The notes under the pieces are model-generated. The model was not told the DNA's origin, ran no database searches, and saw nothing but the letters and a program-made list of their open reading frames with translations. The position numbers were made by a program, and so were the translations under genes. From assembly GCF_020536995.1 (NCBI RefSeq), contig NC_068359.1:73169444-73233443 (forward strand): DNA of 64,000 nucleotides. Direction: 5' to 3'. The number at the start of each line of letters is the position of its first letter. Positions within the stretch are counted from its first letter, which is position 1. Origin of the DNA: Dreissena polymorpha. Lineage: Eukaryota > Mollusca > Bivalvia > Myida > Dreissenidae. Below, piece by piece: positions 46,123-58,300 of the stretch.

Positions 46123-46334
46123 TTAACCCTTTGCATGCAGGGAAATTTATCATCTGCTAAAATGTTGTCTGCTGAATTTCTAAAATTAGCATTTTCTTCG
46201 ATTTTTTTCAAAGAATATTATCAGAATAGCGAACAGTTTGGATCCTGATGAGACGCCACGTTCTGTGGCGTCTCATCTGGATCCAAACTGTTTGCAAAGG
46301 CCTTCAAAATTCGGTTCCCGACTGAAAGGGTTAA
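46123..46334. mobile_element. TTAA-flanked hairpin MITE (AACCCTTTGCATGC type)
   Basis: TTAA at both ends (46123-46126, 46331-46334). It has a central palindrome around GATGAGACGCCAC / GTGGCGTCTCATC, flanked by CAAACTGTTTGC-like arms. Piggybac-type target site. 212 bp. Confidence 0.82.
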
Positions 46335-46570
46335 TGGTGTAAAATCCTACAAACAAAGAACACTGTTGTTTGAAGTTAAATAACTTACCTATTGTGATAG
46401 AATTATGCAGAACAAAAGGTCAAAAGGACTGACAGAGAGACAGGCAAAAGCACAATTTTTATTTAATCCTTTATAGTTAAACCATATCAATGCACCTTAA
46501 ATCAGGATTAAGTAAAACAATAACAGTATCAAATCTGTATATGTGAATATACTGAATATAAATGATCCTT

Positions 46571-46725
46571 GCTTTAGGAAAACAGGGTTTAATGCATGAG
46601 CGTAGTGTCCTCCCAGATTATGCTGTGCAGTCTGCACAGGCTAATCAGGTACTGCATGTCCTACTAGGATGGAATTTTTGTTTTAAAGAGACTTCTTTAA
46701 TTCATTAAAGAATACCATAAAAGCC
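46571..46725. mobile_element. GTCGTCCC MITE, left-half fragment
   Basis: CTTTAGGAAAACAGGGTTTAA, GTGTCCTCCCAGATTATGC and an intact CTGTGCAGTCTGCACAG palindrome; the right half decays after ~46725. Confidence 0.65.
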
Positions 46726-46985
46726 AGCAATTTTCTTTGTCCAATGGGGAAAAGTACCGGTACAAGCCCAATTGCGAAAATTGTGCGCAAAAAGACCTGA
46801 AATTGGGAAAATTCTCGTCGTGAAGTCATCATATTGGGAAATTGGTGTATTTGATTTTTTGATCCCAATAACTTTAAAATTGATAACTAAATGTTGTCAA
46901 GTTGTCAATATTATATTTACTTAGGTTAAAGCCATAGAGCTGCATAGGGAAACTAACTAAATGTTCCATTATATTTATAAAAATA

Positions 46986-47309
46986 ACAAGATGTGTTTGT
47001 GAAACACTATGCCCCCCCCTCCCCATATATTTGACCTTTGACCTTGAAGGATGACCTTGACCTTTCACCACTCAGAATGTGCAGCTCTTTGAGATACACA
47101 TGCATGCCAAATATCAAGTTTCTATCTTCAATATTGCAAAAGTATTCATAAAATGAGCGATTTTGGCCACATATATTTGACCTCTGACCTTGAAGTTTCT
47201 ATCTTCAATATTGCAAAAGTTATGGCCAATGTTAAAGTTTGACACAAACCTACAAACAGACAGGGCAAAAACAATATGTCCCCCGGTATAGACTGGGGGA
47301 CATACAAAA
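46986..47309 (+). mobile_element. HINE-like element, family 4, copy A
   Basis: ACAAGATG, then hairpin GTGTTT-GTG-AAACAC (46993-47007) and arm CTATGCCCCCCC. The core has TTTGACCTTTGACCTTGAAG and GATACACATGCATGCCAAAT. The 3' palindrome ATGTCCCCCGG...CTGGGGGACAT spans ~47276-47303. Confidence 0.75.
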
Positions 47310-47430
47310 CTAGCAGTATTTGAAATAATAACACTTACTAACATCACTAATTTCAAACTTTAGAAAATTAAAAACAACACAACATTGTTATGAGCAATAG
47401 GATGCAAACGCGAACATAAGCGAGGCCACC

Positions 47431-47459
47431 CCCCCCCCCCCCCCCCCAAAAAAAAAGAT
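47431..47459. repeat. Poly-C / poly-A tract
   Basis: About 19 C followed by about 9 A. Confidence 0.9.
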
Positions 47460-47699
47460 ATGTGAAAATGTAGGTAGTTTCTTCGTTAATTTGTTAAGTT
47501 TTCAAAACTTCTTATCCACATACTTTTACACAGGGTTAATAAAAAATAAAACACACATATACAATTGTATTACAATTTATTGTATAAAACATTTTAATAA
47601 AGATACTGAAATGTAGTATACTTAAGAGATATTTGGGTTGTAATTTTTTTGTAATCTGTTGCATCCTTAATAATAACATTGTATAACAACCAAGTCCCT

Positions 47700-48174
47700 G
47701 CATCAATCCAAATAAGAAATGGTAAGACCTTTCATCACTCAAAATGTGCAGCTCCATGAGATACACATGCATGCCAAATATCAAGTTGGTATCTTCAATA
47801 TTGCCAAAGTATTCATAAAATGAGCGATTTTGGCCACATGTACTTGACCTCTGACCTTGACCTTTCACCACTCAAAATGTGCGGCTCCATGAGATACACA
47901 TGCATGCCAAATATCACATTGCTATCTTCAATATTGCAAAAGTATTCATAAAATGAGCGATTTTGGCCACATATATTTGACCTCTGACCTTGAAGGATGA
48001 CCTTGACCTTTCACCACTCAAAATGTGCAGGATCATGGAGATACACATGCTTGCCAAATATCAAGTTGCTATCTTGAATATCGAAAAAGTTATTGCAAAT
48101 GTTAAAGCTGGAGCAAACAGCCAACGTACAGACCAAAAACAGTATGTCCTACACTATAGTGGGTGGGGGACATA
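47700..48174 (+). mobile_element. HINE-like element, family 4, copy B (5' end lost)
   Basis: Three core units with GAGATACACATGCATGCCAA (~47758, 47890, 48035; ~132-145 bp apart). It ends in GTCCTACACTATAGTGGG-type palindrome and GGGGGACATA. A family 3 element begins on the very next base. Confidence 0.7.
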
Positions 48175-48534
48175 ACAAGAGCACCGCCTTGCGGGTGCAG
48201 ACCGCTCATCTATTTTCTTTTTAAAGGTGAAGGGACTCACATTTTCAATCACAAAAGAGGGAGGAGCTGAGTGAAGAGGGGTGTATAGTGTGGGTGTGTG
48301 GAATTTATTACATTATCTTCCAACAATGCGGAAAGGAAAAAAAAAACGCAAAAAAAAATAAAATCGGGGGGGGGAGTGGGGGGGATTTTTGGGTGCGATG
48401 GTTGGACGGTATTTCAAACATAAAATATTAAAAATAAATATTTGTGTTTTTTAACCGTTTCAAACAAAAAAAATTGGGGGGGGGTGGGGTGGGGGGATGT
48501 AAAGTGTGAGGGTGTGGTGGTAATTTGTGAGATG

Positions 48535-48572
<38 letters not shown>

Positions 48573-50830
48573 GGGGGGGGATTCGGGTGGGGGGAGGGGG
48601 GGGAGGGGTGGTGGGGGGATTCTTGGGTGCGATGGTTGGACGGTATTTCAAACATAAAATAATAAAAATAAATATTTGTGTTTTTTAACCGTTTCAAAAA
48701 AAAAATTGGGGGTGGGGTGGGCACAGGGGATGGTTTGGGTGGAGTCTATTGTGGTATGTCAGGTAAGAGTAGTTTTGTAAAAGTATCAATTAAATCTAAT
48801 CATAAATAAACAAGTTATGGCAATTTTAGCAAAATTTAATAATTTGACCTTGAGAGTCAAGGTCATTCAAAGGTCAAGGTAAAATTCAACTTGCCAGGTA
48901 CAGTAACCTCATGATAGCATGAAAGTATTTGAAGTTTGAAAGCAATAGCCTTGGGTCACTTAAGAAGTAAAGTGGATCGAAACACAAAATTTAACCATAT
49001 ATTCAAAGTTACTGAGTCAAAAAAGGGCCATAATCCCGTAAAAATGACAACCAGAGTTATGCAACTTGTCCTTTTACTGTACCCTTATGATAGTTTGCGA
49101 GTGTTCCAAGTATGAAAGCAATATCTATGATACTTTAGGGGTAAAGTGGACCAAAACAAAACTTAACCAAATTTTCAATTTTCTAAGTATAAAAAGGGCA
49201 CATAATTCTGTCAAAATGCCAGTCAGAGTTACATTACTTTGCCTGCACAGTCCCCTTATGATAGTAAATAAGTGTTGCAAGTATGAAAGCAATAGCTTTG
49301 ATACTGTAGGAATAAACTGGACCTAAACACAAAACTTAACCAAATTTTCAAATTTCTAAGTATAAAAAGGGCACATAATTCTGTCAAAATGCACGCCAGA
49401 GTTATCTTACTTTGCCTGCCCAGTCCCCTCATGATAGTAAGTAAGTGTACCAAGTTTGAATGCCATAGCATAGATACTTTATGAGAAAAGTGGACCTAAA
49501 CGCAAAACTTAACCAAAATTTTCAATTTTCTAAGTATAAAAAGGGCACATAATTCTGTCAAAATGCCAGTCAGAGTTACATTACTTTGCCTGCACAGTCC
49601 CCTTATGATAGTTAATAAGTGTTGCAAGTATGAAAGCAATATCTATGATACTTTAGGGGTAAAGTGGACCAAAACAAAACTTAACCAAATTTTCAATTTT
49701 CTAAGTATAAAAAGGGCACATAATTCTGTCAAAATGCCAGTCAGAGTTACATTACTTTGCCTGCACAGTCCCCTTATGATAGTTAATAAGTGTTGCAAGT
49801 ATGAAAGCAATAGCTTTGATATTGTAGGAATAAAGTGGACCTAAACACAAAACTTAACCAAATTTTCAAATTTCTAAGTATAAAAAGGGCACATAATTCT
49901 GTCAAAATGCACGCCAGAGTTATCTAACTTTGCCTGCCCAGTCCCCTCATGATAGTAAGTAAGTGTACCAAGTTTGAATGCCATAGCATAGATACTTTAT
50001 GAGAAAAGTGGACCTAAACGCAAAACTTAACCAAAATTTTCTATTTTCTAAGTATAAAAAGGGCACATAATTCTGTCAAAATGCCAGTCAGAGTTACATT
50101 ACTTTGCCTGCACAGTCCCCTTATGATAGTTAATAAGTGTTGCAAGTATGAAAGCAATATCTATGATACTTTAGGGGTAAAGTGGACCAAAACAAAACTT
50201 ATCCAAATTTTCAATTTTCTAAGTATAAAAAGGGCACATAATTCTGTCAAAATGCCAGTCAGAGTTACATTACTTTGCCTGCACAGTCCCCTTATGATAG
50301 TTAATAAGTGTTGCAAGTATGAAAGCAATAGCTTTGATACTGTAGGAATAAAGTGGGCCTAAACACAAAACTTAACCAAATTTTCAAATTTCTAAGTATA
50401 AAAAGGGCACATAATTCTGTCAAAATGCACGCCAGAGTTATCTAACTTTGCCTGCCCAGTCCCCTCATGATAGTAAGTAAGTGTACCAAGTTTGAATGCC
50501 ATAGCATAGATACTTTATGAGAAAAGTGGACCTAAACGCAAAACTTAACCAAAATTTTCAATTTTCTAAGTATAAAAAGGGCACATAATTCTGTCAAAAT
50601 GCACGCCAGAGTTATCTAACTTTGCCTGCCCAGTCCCCTCATGATAGTTAGTAAGTGTACCAAGTTTGAATGCAATAGCATTGATACTTTCTGAGAAAAG
50701 TGGACCTAAACGCAAAACTTAACCGGACGCCGACGCCAACGCCGACGCCAAGGTGATGACAATAGCTCATAATTTTTTTTCAAAAAATAGATGAGCTAAT
50801 AATTTTTTTTCAAAAAATAGATGAGCTAAA
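48175..50830 (+). mobile_element. HINE-like element, family 3, copy B (long array)
   Basis: Same 5' end as copy A (ACAAGAGCACCGCCTTGCGG). It has duplicated poly-G/poly-A blocks with GATGGTTGGACGGTATTTCA (~48398 and ~48631), then about ten core units of ~173 bp. A 518-bp trimer is repeated in 49560-50595. The 3' palindromic end CAAAAAATAGATGAGCTAA is present twice (to ~50795 and ~50830). Confidence 0.8.
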
Positions 50831-50898
50831 AAAAACAAAGTTTGTTTTTTTTAGAAATCTTCAATTGGGACAACAATTGGTAATTTTTTTTTTCCTTT

Positions 50899-50993
50899 AT
50901 GGGAAAGCGCAGTTTACCGAATTGCACATGCTCATCTGGGACAATACTTTACAAACATGCATTTAACTCTTTCTTCCAAGGGCAAGGCTAAAA
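50899..50993. mobile_element. GTCGTCCC MITE fragment, degenerate
   Basis: TGGGAAAGCGCAGTTTACC joined to CATCTGGGACAATACTTTAC and ACATGCATTTAACTC. Lies just 3' of the CIAO3 stop codon and could be in its 3' UTR. Confidence 0.55.
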
Positions 50994-51033
50994 TCACTCC
51001 AATCATCTAACATAAAAATATACATAACAAATA

Positions 51034-51436
51034 TCACCATTTTATCGTCAAAGCATTTGTCATCTTCTCCACTTCATGATACTGCGTGTGCAACATCTGC
51101 CTACATTTCTCACTGTCCACTCCACCTAGCCATTCCTCATACAGACTGGTTACACTTTCCACACTCCAGGGACTCTGGACTGGCACGGAATTATACAAAC
51201 CAGTCACATCTGCCAGTCTGTCTTTAAGAGTGCTCTCCCCTTCTGCAAGTCTGATCTGACCTCCACCATTTGTGCAGCCAGACGGACAGGCCATGATTTC
51301 AACAAAATGGTACGGACATTTGTTGCGTTTTATCTTCTGCACGATATTTTGGATGTTTCGGAAGCCGTAGGCTAGCGCCATCTTGAGGGTTGGCTTGCCG
51401 TCTGCTTCAATGGTTACTTCTTGGAAATCTTGATTT
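51034..51436 (-). CDS. CIAO3: CIAO3 (NARFL/Nar1), last coding exon
   Basis: Encodes the C-terminal part of the cytosolic iron-sulfur assembly component CIAO3, a hydrogenase-like protein that hands [4Fe-4S] clusters to the CIA targeting complex. The exon follows a TTTTGCAG acceptor at 51437. Its first base completes an Arg codon, then NQDFQEVTIEADGKPTLKMA leads into LAYGFRNIQNIVQKIKRNKC. The signature MACPSGCTNGGGQ supplies the two C-terminal cluster cysteines (CPSGC; the vertebrate proteins have C-P-S-G-C-L-N-G-G-G). It then has LLHTQYHEVEK-like spacing (MLHTQYHEVEKM) and a terminal Trp (LTIKW), the kind of C-terminus used to dock on the CIA targeting complex. Stop TGA at 51034-51036. The frame is intact with no missing key residue in this exon. 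Confidence 0.95.
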
Positions 51437-51639
51437 CTGCAAAAGGTAAAGGTAAATGTTCCGGTATATAATCTGATATTGATGATGGTATATTGTCAGC
51501 AGACTATTTACCCCAGCAGTTGGCGGAGTACATGTATGTGACCACAGCACATTGGTTTATTTCCCCAACAGGTAGACAATTATACACCTGACTGGAAAGG
51601 TGCAAGTGTGGGACTAGATTTTTTTTAGCTCAGAACAAT

Positions 51640-51720
51640 TCCATTGGTCAAAGCGGGATTGAACCAGGGACCTACTGATTTTTGGACCAGTATCACGCCA
51701 CTAGACACATGTTCCCACAA
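51640..51720 (-). mobile_element. tRNA-derived SINE head (fragment)
   Basis: On the minus strand: TGTGTCTAGTGGCGTGATAC (A-box side) and CCTGGTTCAATCCCGCTTTG (B box GGTTCAATCCC). The acceptor stem does not pair, so not a real tRNA. Confidence 0.5.
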
Positions 51721-52578
51721 ATCAGAACCAAAACCATACAGGGAATTGTGGAAAGCAAGGCATTGACTATTTTATATAGTATCACATAGTTTTTCTGTTT
51801 TAGGGAAAACAATTAAGCAAATTCCTGAAGACATAGTACAACATTATTTTCATGATCTTTTCATTGTGAAATAATATTATACCTGTATATAAATTCAAAC
51901 CAGTCTAAACCAAACCATCAGAAAACCAAATCCCTGTCTGAACCCTATGGCTTTGTCATTCTGATTTGTTTTCAAAACCAAATACCCAACACTTTAATCA
52001 CGAATTTCATCAAAATTAAGATTAAACAAGCAAATTCATTGAATAGATACCGCACGCTGAATACATTTGTGTATTGATGGTTGAAGAACTAAAAGAAATG
52101 GTTATTTAAAGGGTTGCGCCTTTTCTCAATATGTATTGCAATTCTCCTCATTGATATCATTACACCCATGAAATGTTGAAATATTTAATAGTATCTGACA
52201 TAAAGCCCTTCAGCATGGCAGCAGTTCACTGATAAGTTTAAATTATAAAACCATTGTTTCCAAGAGCTTGTGGCAGGAGTGATATATACCAACAAAAAAA
52301 TATATGTTACAAATTGTAACAATAAAATTCTAAGTTGAAAAATATACAAAATTTTCTCAATTTTAAATGTAGAACAATTACTCCACATGCCTATTTTCAT
52401 ATTACTTTGAAAAATGCATGCTCATTTAAGACATTTATATTTAAAACTCAAAAGCGTAGGAAAACTTCTTCAAACTCTGCTGTGTCTTTTCAGAAAACAG
52501 TGGGCAAGATGAACATATTTCCATGGAAAATCAAGTATAACACACACCCCACTTTGATGTTGCAAAGGGATTATAAAA

Positions 52579-53373
52579 AGAAGAGGGCCTGAAAGGCCTA
52601 AGGTCGCTCACCTGAGATAAAAAAAAATGACCTGTTCTTTGCAGCCCAAGATATCAATGGAACAAATGTTCTAACCAAGTTTCATGAAGAATGAACAACA
52701 AATGGCCCCCTGAACCATTCTTGAACTCTTCCAAGATATGTCCAAATTTTATGAAGATTGGGCACAAAATTTATCTTCTAGACTGTTCACATGTTTTGAC
52801 ATCCAAATTGCTAATGTTTTGACAAAATTTCATGATGATTAGGCAAAAAATGTGACCTTTAGAGTGTTCAAAAGCTTTTTTACTATACAAATATAAGGAA
52901 AAAGCCCCCCCCTGGTTGCCATGTTTTTTTTCTGATCTAAACCATTTTCGAACACAACTGTCATATCCAGGTGTGGCAGTGCGGTCTTGTTCGCTTACGC
53001 AAGTGAACAGGTCACAGGACAGTTACGAGTAATGTAACTTTGTGAGCACTTATGTAATGCGGATATATTTATTCGACGCTCATTACCGGTCAGGATGACA
53101 CCACTGACTGGTAGTAATTCAAAGGCGTCCAGTTAGATACACCTGAATACACTCAAAGAATTAATCTATCAGTGAAAACCATGACCCAGTTTCGAACTCT
53201 GTGAGGTATCAATAGGACAAATGCTCTGACCAAGTTTCATGAAGATCAGACAATAAATGTGGCCACTGGAGTGTTCACAAGGCAAAATGTTGACGATGGA
53301 TGACTGACGACGCACGCCGGACAAACGGCGATCACAAAAGCTCACCATGAGCATGTTTTGCTCAGGTGAGATT
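52579..53373 (+). mobile_element. HINE-like element, family 5, copy A
   Basis: AAGAGGGCCTGAAAGGCCTA hairpin and CGCTCACCTGAG arm at the left. The core contains ACCAAGTTTCATGAAGA words. The 3' end reads GCTCACCATGAGCATG...CTCAGGTGAG. Between ~52960 and ~53155 an unrelated ~195-bp stretch (CAGGTGTGGCAGTGCGGTCT...) appears inserted. Confidence 0.7.
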
Positions 53374-53456
53374 ACAAGAACATTGCTCCAGCTCTTTAAC
53401 CCACCTTTCCCCCACACACCCTCTTGACTGTAGCAAATGGAATTAAAAAACAATAC

Positions 53457-53585
53457 CTTAAACTTTTAAAGTTAAGCTTCTGTAGCTCTGTCCCCAGTAT
53501 CTGCCCTGCAGCATAGCGCGCTATATGTTCCAGGTATCCTCCCGAACCCCCGCCTGTGTGTCCCACCATCGCATCTGCACCAAAC
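53457..53585 (-). CDS. CIAO3: CIAO3, penultimate exon
   Basis: 129 bp between a CTGGCTAG acceptor (53586-53587) and a TTTAAG|GTATTG donor (53457/53456). It reads FGADAMVGHTGGGSGGYLEH, then IARYAAGQILGTELQKLNFK and SLR. The GGGSGGYLEH stretch is the conserved Gly-rich signature that precedes the C-terminal cluster domain in animal CIAO3. Both splice phases fit: it begins with the last base of a Leu codon (CT|G) and ends with AG, completed to AGA (Arg) by the first base of the last exon. Uninterrupted frame. Confidence 0.93.
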
Positions 53586-54040
53586 CTAGCCAGAGGAAAT
53601 AAAGTATTAGTTATGTGAAAATGGGTCTAACATATGCCGCCAGCCTAGATTCAGACAGGCCTGCACATTTGCGCCATTTGTGTCTGGAAGCAAGAAACAC
53701 TATGTCTGCTGTACAGTCATACAAGGTTTAGTGGTTTCATCAGCAGCTATTATGGATCCTCTTCAGAATATACGGATGAAGAGATTAATCTCATTTTTGC
53801 ACAGCGTGGTTCATATCAGAATGCATGATTTTTGGCCTGAGGCATAGCCCCAAGGCCATAGTAATGATACAAATTTCTGAACCTATCCGAATTGGCTGGC
53901 TTCCAAAAACCAAATTCCCAAGACTCCGATTTACCCCTTAATTCATGCGCAATAAAAGTAATTCTTCGCAGATCTCAATAATCCCCCTTGTAAAAACAGA
54001 ACATCACTATATAGCATTACCGTACCATAAAAATGTAAAA

Positions 54041-55844
54041 ACAAGAGGGCCTGAAAGGCCCAAAGTCGCTCACCTGAGATTAAAAAGAACTGACCTGTTC
54101 TGTGCAGCCCAAGATGTCATTAGAACAATATGTTCTTACCAACTTTCATGACTAGTGAACAGGGTACCCTGGCAGCCACGTTTTTCAAGAGACCAGAACC
54201 ATTTTCATACACATCAAAGATATCATTTAAACAAATATGCTGACAAAATTTCATAAAGATTCATAAGTCCATATAAGGAAAAATGCCCCACCCACTGGTG
54301 GCCATGTTTTTCAAGCAACTGGAACCACTTTCGAACTTGTGCAAAATATCATTGGGAAAAATCTTCTGACAAAGTTTCATGATGATCGAACAATAAATAT
54401 GGCTTCTAGAGTGTTAACAAGGTTTAACTATAGCCATATAAGGAAAAATGCCATGCCCCCTTGGCGGCCTTTTTTTTTACACCAACCGGAACCATTTTCG
54501 AACTCATCCAAGATATCATTGGGACAAATCATCTGACCAAAGTTTCATGATGATCGGACAATAAATGTGGCCTCTAGAGTGTTAACAAGGTTTTACTAAA
54601 GCATGAAATATAGCCATATAAGGAAAAATGCCACGCCCCCTGGTGGCCATGTTTTTTAAGCAACCGAAACCCTTTTCGAACTCATTCAAGATATCATTAG
54701 GACAAATCTTCTGACCAAGTTTCACGAAGATTGGAAAATAAATGTGGCCTCTTGAGTGTTAACAAAGTTTTACTATAGCCATATCAGGAAAAATGCCCCG
54801 CCCCCTGGCAGCCATGTTTTTCAACCAACCAGCATCATTTTTGAACTCGTCCAAGATATTATTGGCATGAATCTTCTGACCAAGTTTCATGAAGATCAGA
54901 CAATAAATGTGGTCTCTAGAGTGTTAACAAGATTTTACTATAGCCATATATAGCCATATAAGGAAAAATGCCCCGCTCCTTGGCAGCTATGTTTTTCAAG
55001 CCAACGTAACCATTTTCAAACTCATTCAAGATGTCATTGAGACCAATCTTCTGACCAAATTTCATGTAGATTGGACAATAAATGTGGCCTCTAGAGTGTT
55101 CACAAGGTTTTACTATAGCCATATAAAGCCATATAAGGAAAAATGCCCTGCCCCTTGGCAGCCATGTTTTTCAAGCAAACGTAACCATTTTCAAACTCTT
55201 CCAAGATATAATTGAGACCAATCTTCCGACCAAATTTCATGAAGATTGGACAATAAATGTGGCCTCTAGATTGTTAACAAGGTTTTCCTATAGCCATATA
55301 AGGAAAACTGCCCCGCCCCCTGGCGGCCATGTTTTTTCACCGATCTGGACCATTTTTGAACTCGTCCGAGATATCAATGAAACCAATGTTTTGACCAAGT
55401 TTCATGATGATTGGGCAAAAATTGTGACTTCTAGAGTGTTCACAAGGTTTCTCTATAGCCATATAAGGAATACTGCCCCGCCACCTGGCGGCCATGTTTT
55501 TCAACGGACCTGAACCATTTTTGAACTCAACCCACCTATCATTTAGATAAACATTTTGACAAAGTTACATGAAGATTGGGCATCAAATGTGACTTCTACA
55601 GTGTTCACAAGGTTTTTCTTTTTTTTGACCTAGTTACCTAGTTTTTTACCCAGCATTACCCAGTTTCAAACTCAGTCTAGGTATCAATGGGAAAAATGTT
55701 CTGACCAAATTTCATGAAGATCAGACAATAAATGTGGCCTCTAGAGTGTTCATAAGGCAAAATGTTGACGACGGACGACGCATGACGGACCAAAAGCGAT
55801 CACAAAAGCTCACCATGAGCACGTTGTGCTAAGGTGAGCTAAAA
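54041..55844 (+). mobile_element. HINE-like element, family 5, copy B
   Basis: ACAAGAGGGCCTGAAAGGCC, then the GTCGCTCACCTGAG arm. About nine core units of ~172-175 bp follow, each with TAGCCATATAAGGAAAAATG, CCCCCTGGCGGCCATGTTTT and ACCAAGTTTCATGAAGAT. The 3' part has GACGACGGACGACGCATGACG and the palindrome GCTCACCATGAGCACG...CTAAGGTGAGCT, then poly-A. The open frames encode only repeat translations. Confidence 0.82.
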
Positions 55845-55855
55845 AAAAAAAGAAA

Positions 55856-56141
55856 ACAAGAGATGTGTTCGTCAGAAACACAATGCCCCCTACTGCGCTG
55901 CTTTGATTTTTTTTTTTTTTTACCTTTGATCTTGAAGGATGACCTTGACCTTGAACTTCCACCACTCATAATGTGCAGCTTCATGAGATACACATGCATG
56001 CCAAATATCAAGTTGCTATCTTCAATATTGCAAAAGTTATGGCCAACATTAAAGGTTTTTTTTTATGGGAGGACGGACAGACTGACATACTGACTGACGG
56101 ACATTTCAACTTCTATATGCCACCCTACCGGGCGCATAAAT
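55856..56141 (+). mobile_element. HINE-like element, family 4, copy C
   Basis: ACAAGAGATGTGTTCGTCAG, AAACACAATGCCCCCTAC arm, one core unit (GATACACATGCATGCCAAAT), then GACGGACAGACTGACATACT and a 3' palindrome ATGCCACCCTACCGGGCGCA. Starts 12 bp after the end of the family 5 element. Confidence 0.75.
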
Positions 56142-56293
56142 AACAACAATGAAACAAATAATAATTATCATTCTCAGAAATATACCTAGTTACCGGATAT
56201 GGTATTTCACTTAGCAGATCGAGCGCGTAAATCGAGCATGAAAGTTCTACATGACAAAACGTACACAATCTGTACATCATTCTTTATCAGGGT

Positions 56294-56980
56294 AAAGGCC
56301 CAGTCTCACTATGATGCCAGCGGAGCCCCAGTGCGTGATCCACTGGGATGAACCGGGGCTCCACCGGGATGAACCGGGGCTCCATCTGGAAAGTATTAAA
56401 ATGTTTAATATCTCCGGGATGAACCGGGAATCACCGGGAAGGACCGGCAATGACCAGGGCGGCACCGGGAACAAGCGGACCGGCTACGGGAACAACCGGG
56501 ATGGCACCGTAGCTCCACCGGGGCCCATACAGACCCCGGCAGAGCTATGGCAATGCCCCAGTGGAGCCCTGGTGAATGCCGGTAGAGTCCCGGTATAGCT
56601 ACGGTACATAAGCAAACTGGCACTCTGCCGGGACCCCACCAGCATTTACTGGAGCTCCGCCGGGGCATTATCGGCGATGACCGGGGTAAAACCGGGGTGT
56701 TACCATAGCTATGCCGGGGTCTCATGCCGGTATAGCCCGGTGAGTTCCGGTGGTATTACAGTATACTGGGGCTATGCCAGGACGCTGTCAGCTTTCACTG
56801 GGGCACTACCGGCGACAACCGGGGTGTCACCAGGATAAATTGCAGCCAGTCCGGGTTGACTGGGAAATAGTGTGACCGCGTTAAAAAAATTCTACGAATC
56901 ATCCTGGTTCTCACCAGTCGACCGGCGTAAGCAGACCGGAACGGACCGGGGCTCTACCGGCAATAGTGAGACTTGGGCTT
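56294..56980 (-). mobile_element. GC-rich CCGGT element, copy 2
   Basis: Ends AAGGCCCAGTCTCACTATGA and CAATAGTGAGACTTGGGCTT are inverted repeats of each other and match the left end of 8374-9553. Interior words such as GGGATGAACCGGGGCTCCAC are the complement of copy 1, with the same AT spacer (GTATTAAAATGTTTAATAT). ~690 bp; looks like the more complete structure with both TIRs. Confidence 0.7.
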
Positions 56981-57955
56981 AAGTGGATTTTCTTTTGTTT
57001 ACACATTACAAAGGAAGTATGAGTGTTTTCCTGATCTGTTAATTATGTACCATAGAAATCTATTTAAGGCTATTGAAATTGATTTATTTGACGCCAACAT
57101 TAACAGTTTTTTACGGCCATGATCTTCACCGCCTATGTAGACGAACCTCTACTAGAACGGTAGAGTTTAACAAAAGGTTATTGTTCCCACAACCAGTATC
57201 GTGTAGTCCTCCACCGTCTATGTACACTGTAGTATATACACAAATATTGTCTTTTCTTACACTCTCTGAGCTTCTGAACTATATCGCTAGGGTCAATCCG
57301 TATGAATTCGGACAAAGGGAGAAATTCGGACAAAACATCCTAAATGCATTTTACGTCACACTAAATCTAGCCCCAGGCCTTCAGAGCCTACAGCGCTTTG
57401 ATTACTTTCCCAGTAAGCAAGCAGTGGGCAGATGACCTGCGTCAAGCCAAAATGAGCCTAACCACACATCTGAACCTTGTAGTCCCAAATATGCCTCCAA
57501 ATAAGCATACTCTGATGAACAGTAATAAAGTCCACTTATAAGACCATGAACCTTTGCATGACTTAATAGCAGACAGGGTAGCACCTAATTGGATGGCATA
57601 ATACTCAAGACACGTCCATCAGTGGGTTTATACTGAAGCTTTTCCTGAAAGACCAAACTGGTAATTTGTTGAAAGAATGTGTGAAAAATCTGACTTCATA
57701 GCTACTGCACCACTAAAATGATAAACAACCAAGTGAATTTCCTTGAATTGATATCCCCCGCAAAATTAAGTTAGTTTACGGATGGGTGCAAATCCATTTA
57801 TATATGCTATTATCCAAAAATATATTTAGTTGAAAGGTAATTGTTTGTATGCACTGCAATTCTCCTCATTGATATCTATACACCCATACAGTTTCATATT
57901 GAAATCATGTAGCTTATCTATCTGTGACATAGCCCTGAAAAGTTACCCACTACCA

Positions 57956-58300
57956 AAACAATGGTGGTGCAGTGGTCTACTGGTAACACACTGGTCTACC
58001 ATTCCAGAGGTCCCCGGTTCAATTCCTGGCCAGGGCACGGGAAATTTCAGAAATGCTTCAAGTGTTTCCCACCCAACTAAAGATGTACTGGTATGAAACC
58101 CAGGTAATTCTCGCGTGTATCGGTGCTATACACTGAGCAGGTAAAAGAACCAAGGGATCTATTGGCAAAAAGCTAGGGTATCGCACCCGGATTCCTTGTA
58201 TCTCAATACTGTCTCTTCTGCTTGCTGTCTCTTCAGCAAAAACCAAAGGACCCCATTGGTTATCCTTGACTGCAAGGTCAAAAGAAATACAATATAATCA
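57956..58300 (+). mobile_element. tRNA-derived SINE
   Basis: A box TGGTGCAGTGG (~57963) and B box GGTTCAATTCC (~58016) at tRNA-like spacing. The tRNA-unrelated body contains GTATCGGTGCTATACACTGA and GTAAAAGAACCAAGGGATCT, which resembles a conserved SINE central domain of invertebrates. The acceptor stem does not pair. 3' end uncertain. Confidence 0.65.

Larger units (their letters stand above)
51437..53456. other. CIAO3 intron (last), with repeats
   Basis: Intron bounded by donor GTATTG (53456) and acceptor TTTTGCAG (51437) on the minus strand. It holds a SINE-like piece (51640-51720) and a HINE (52579-53373). A decayed copy of the CTCCTCATTGATATC core word lies near 52143. Confidence 0.7.

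Noticed and set aside
49066-50362. Repeated 86-93-residue frames (VTLLCLHSPLMIV...)
   Set aside because: Translations of HINE family 3 core units; the same frame appears in each 518-bp block.
54339-55513. Frames such as LTRFYYSHIRKNAPPPG in series
   Set aside because: Core-unit translations of HINE family 5; commonly mis-annotated as hypothetical proteins.
57073-57435. 120-residue plus-strand frame in the CIAO3 intron
   Set aside because: No recognisable domain, signal peptide or splice support, and it lies in an intron on the opposite strand.
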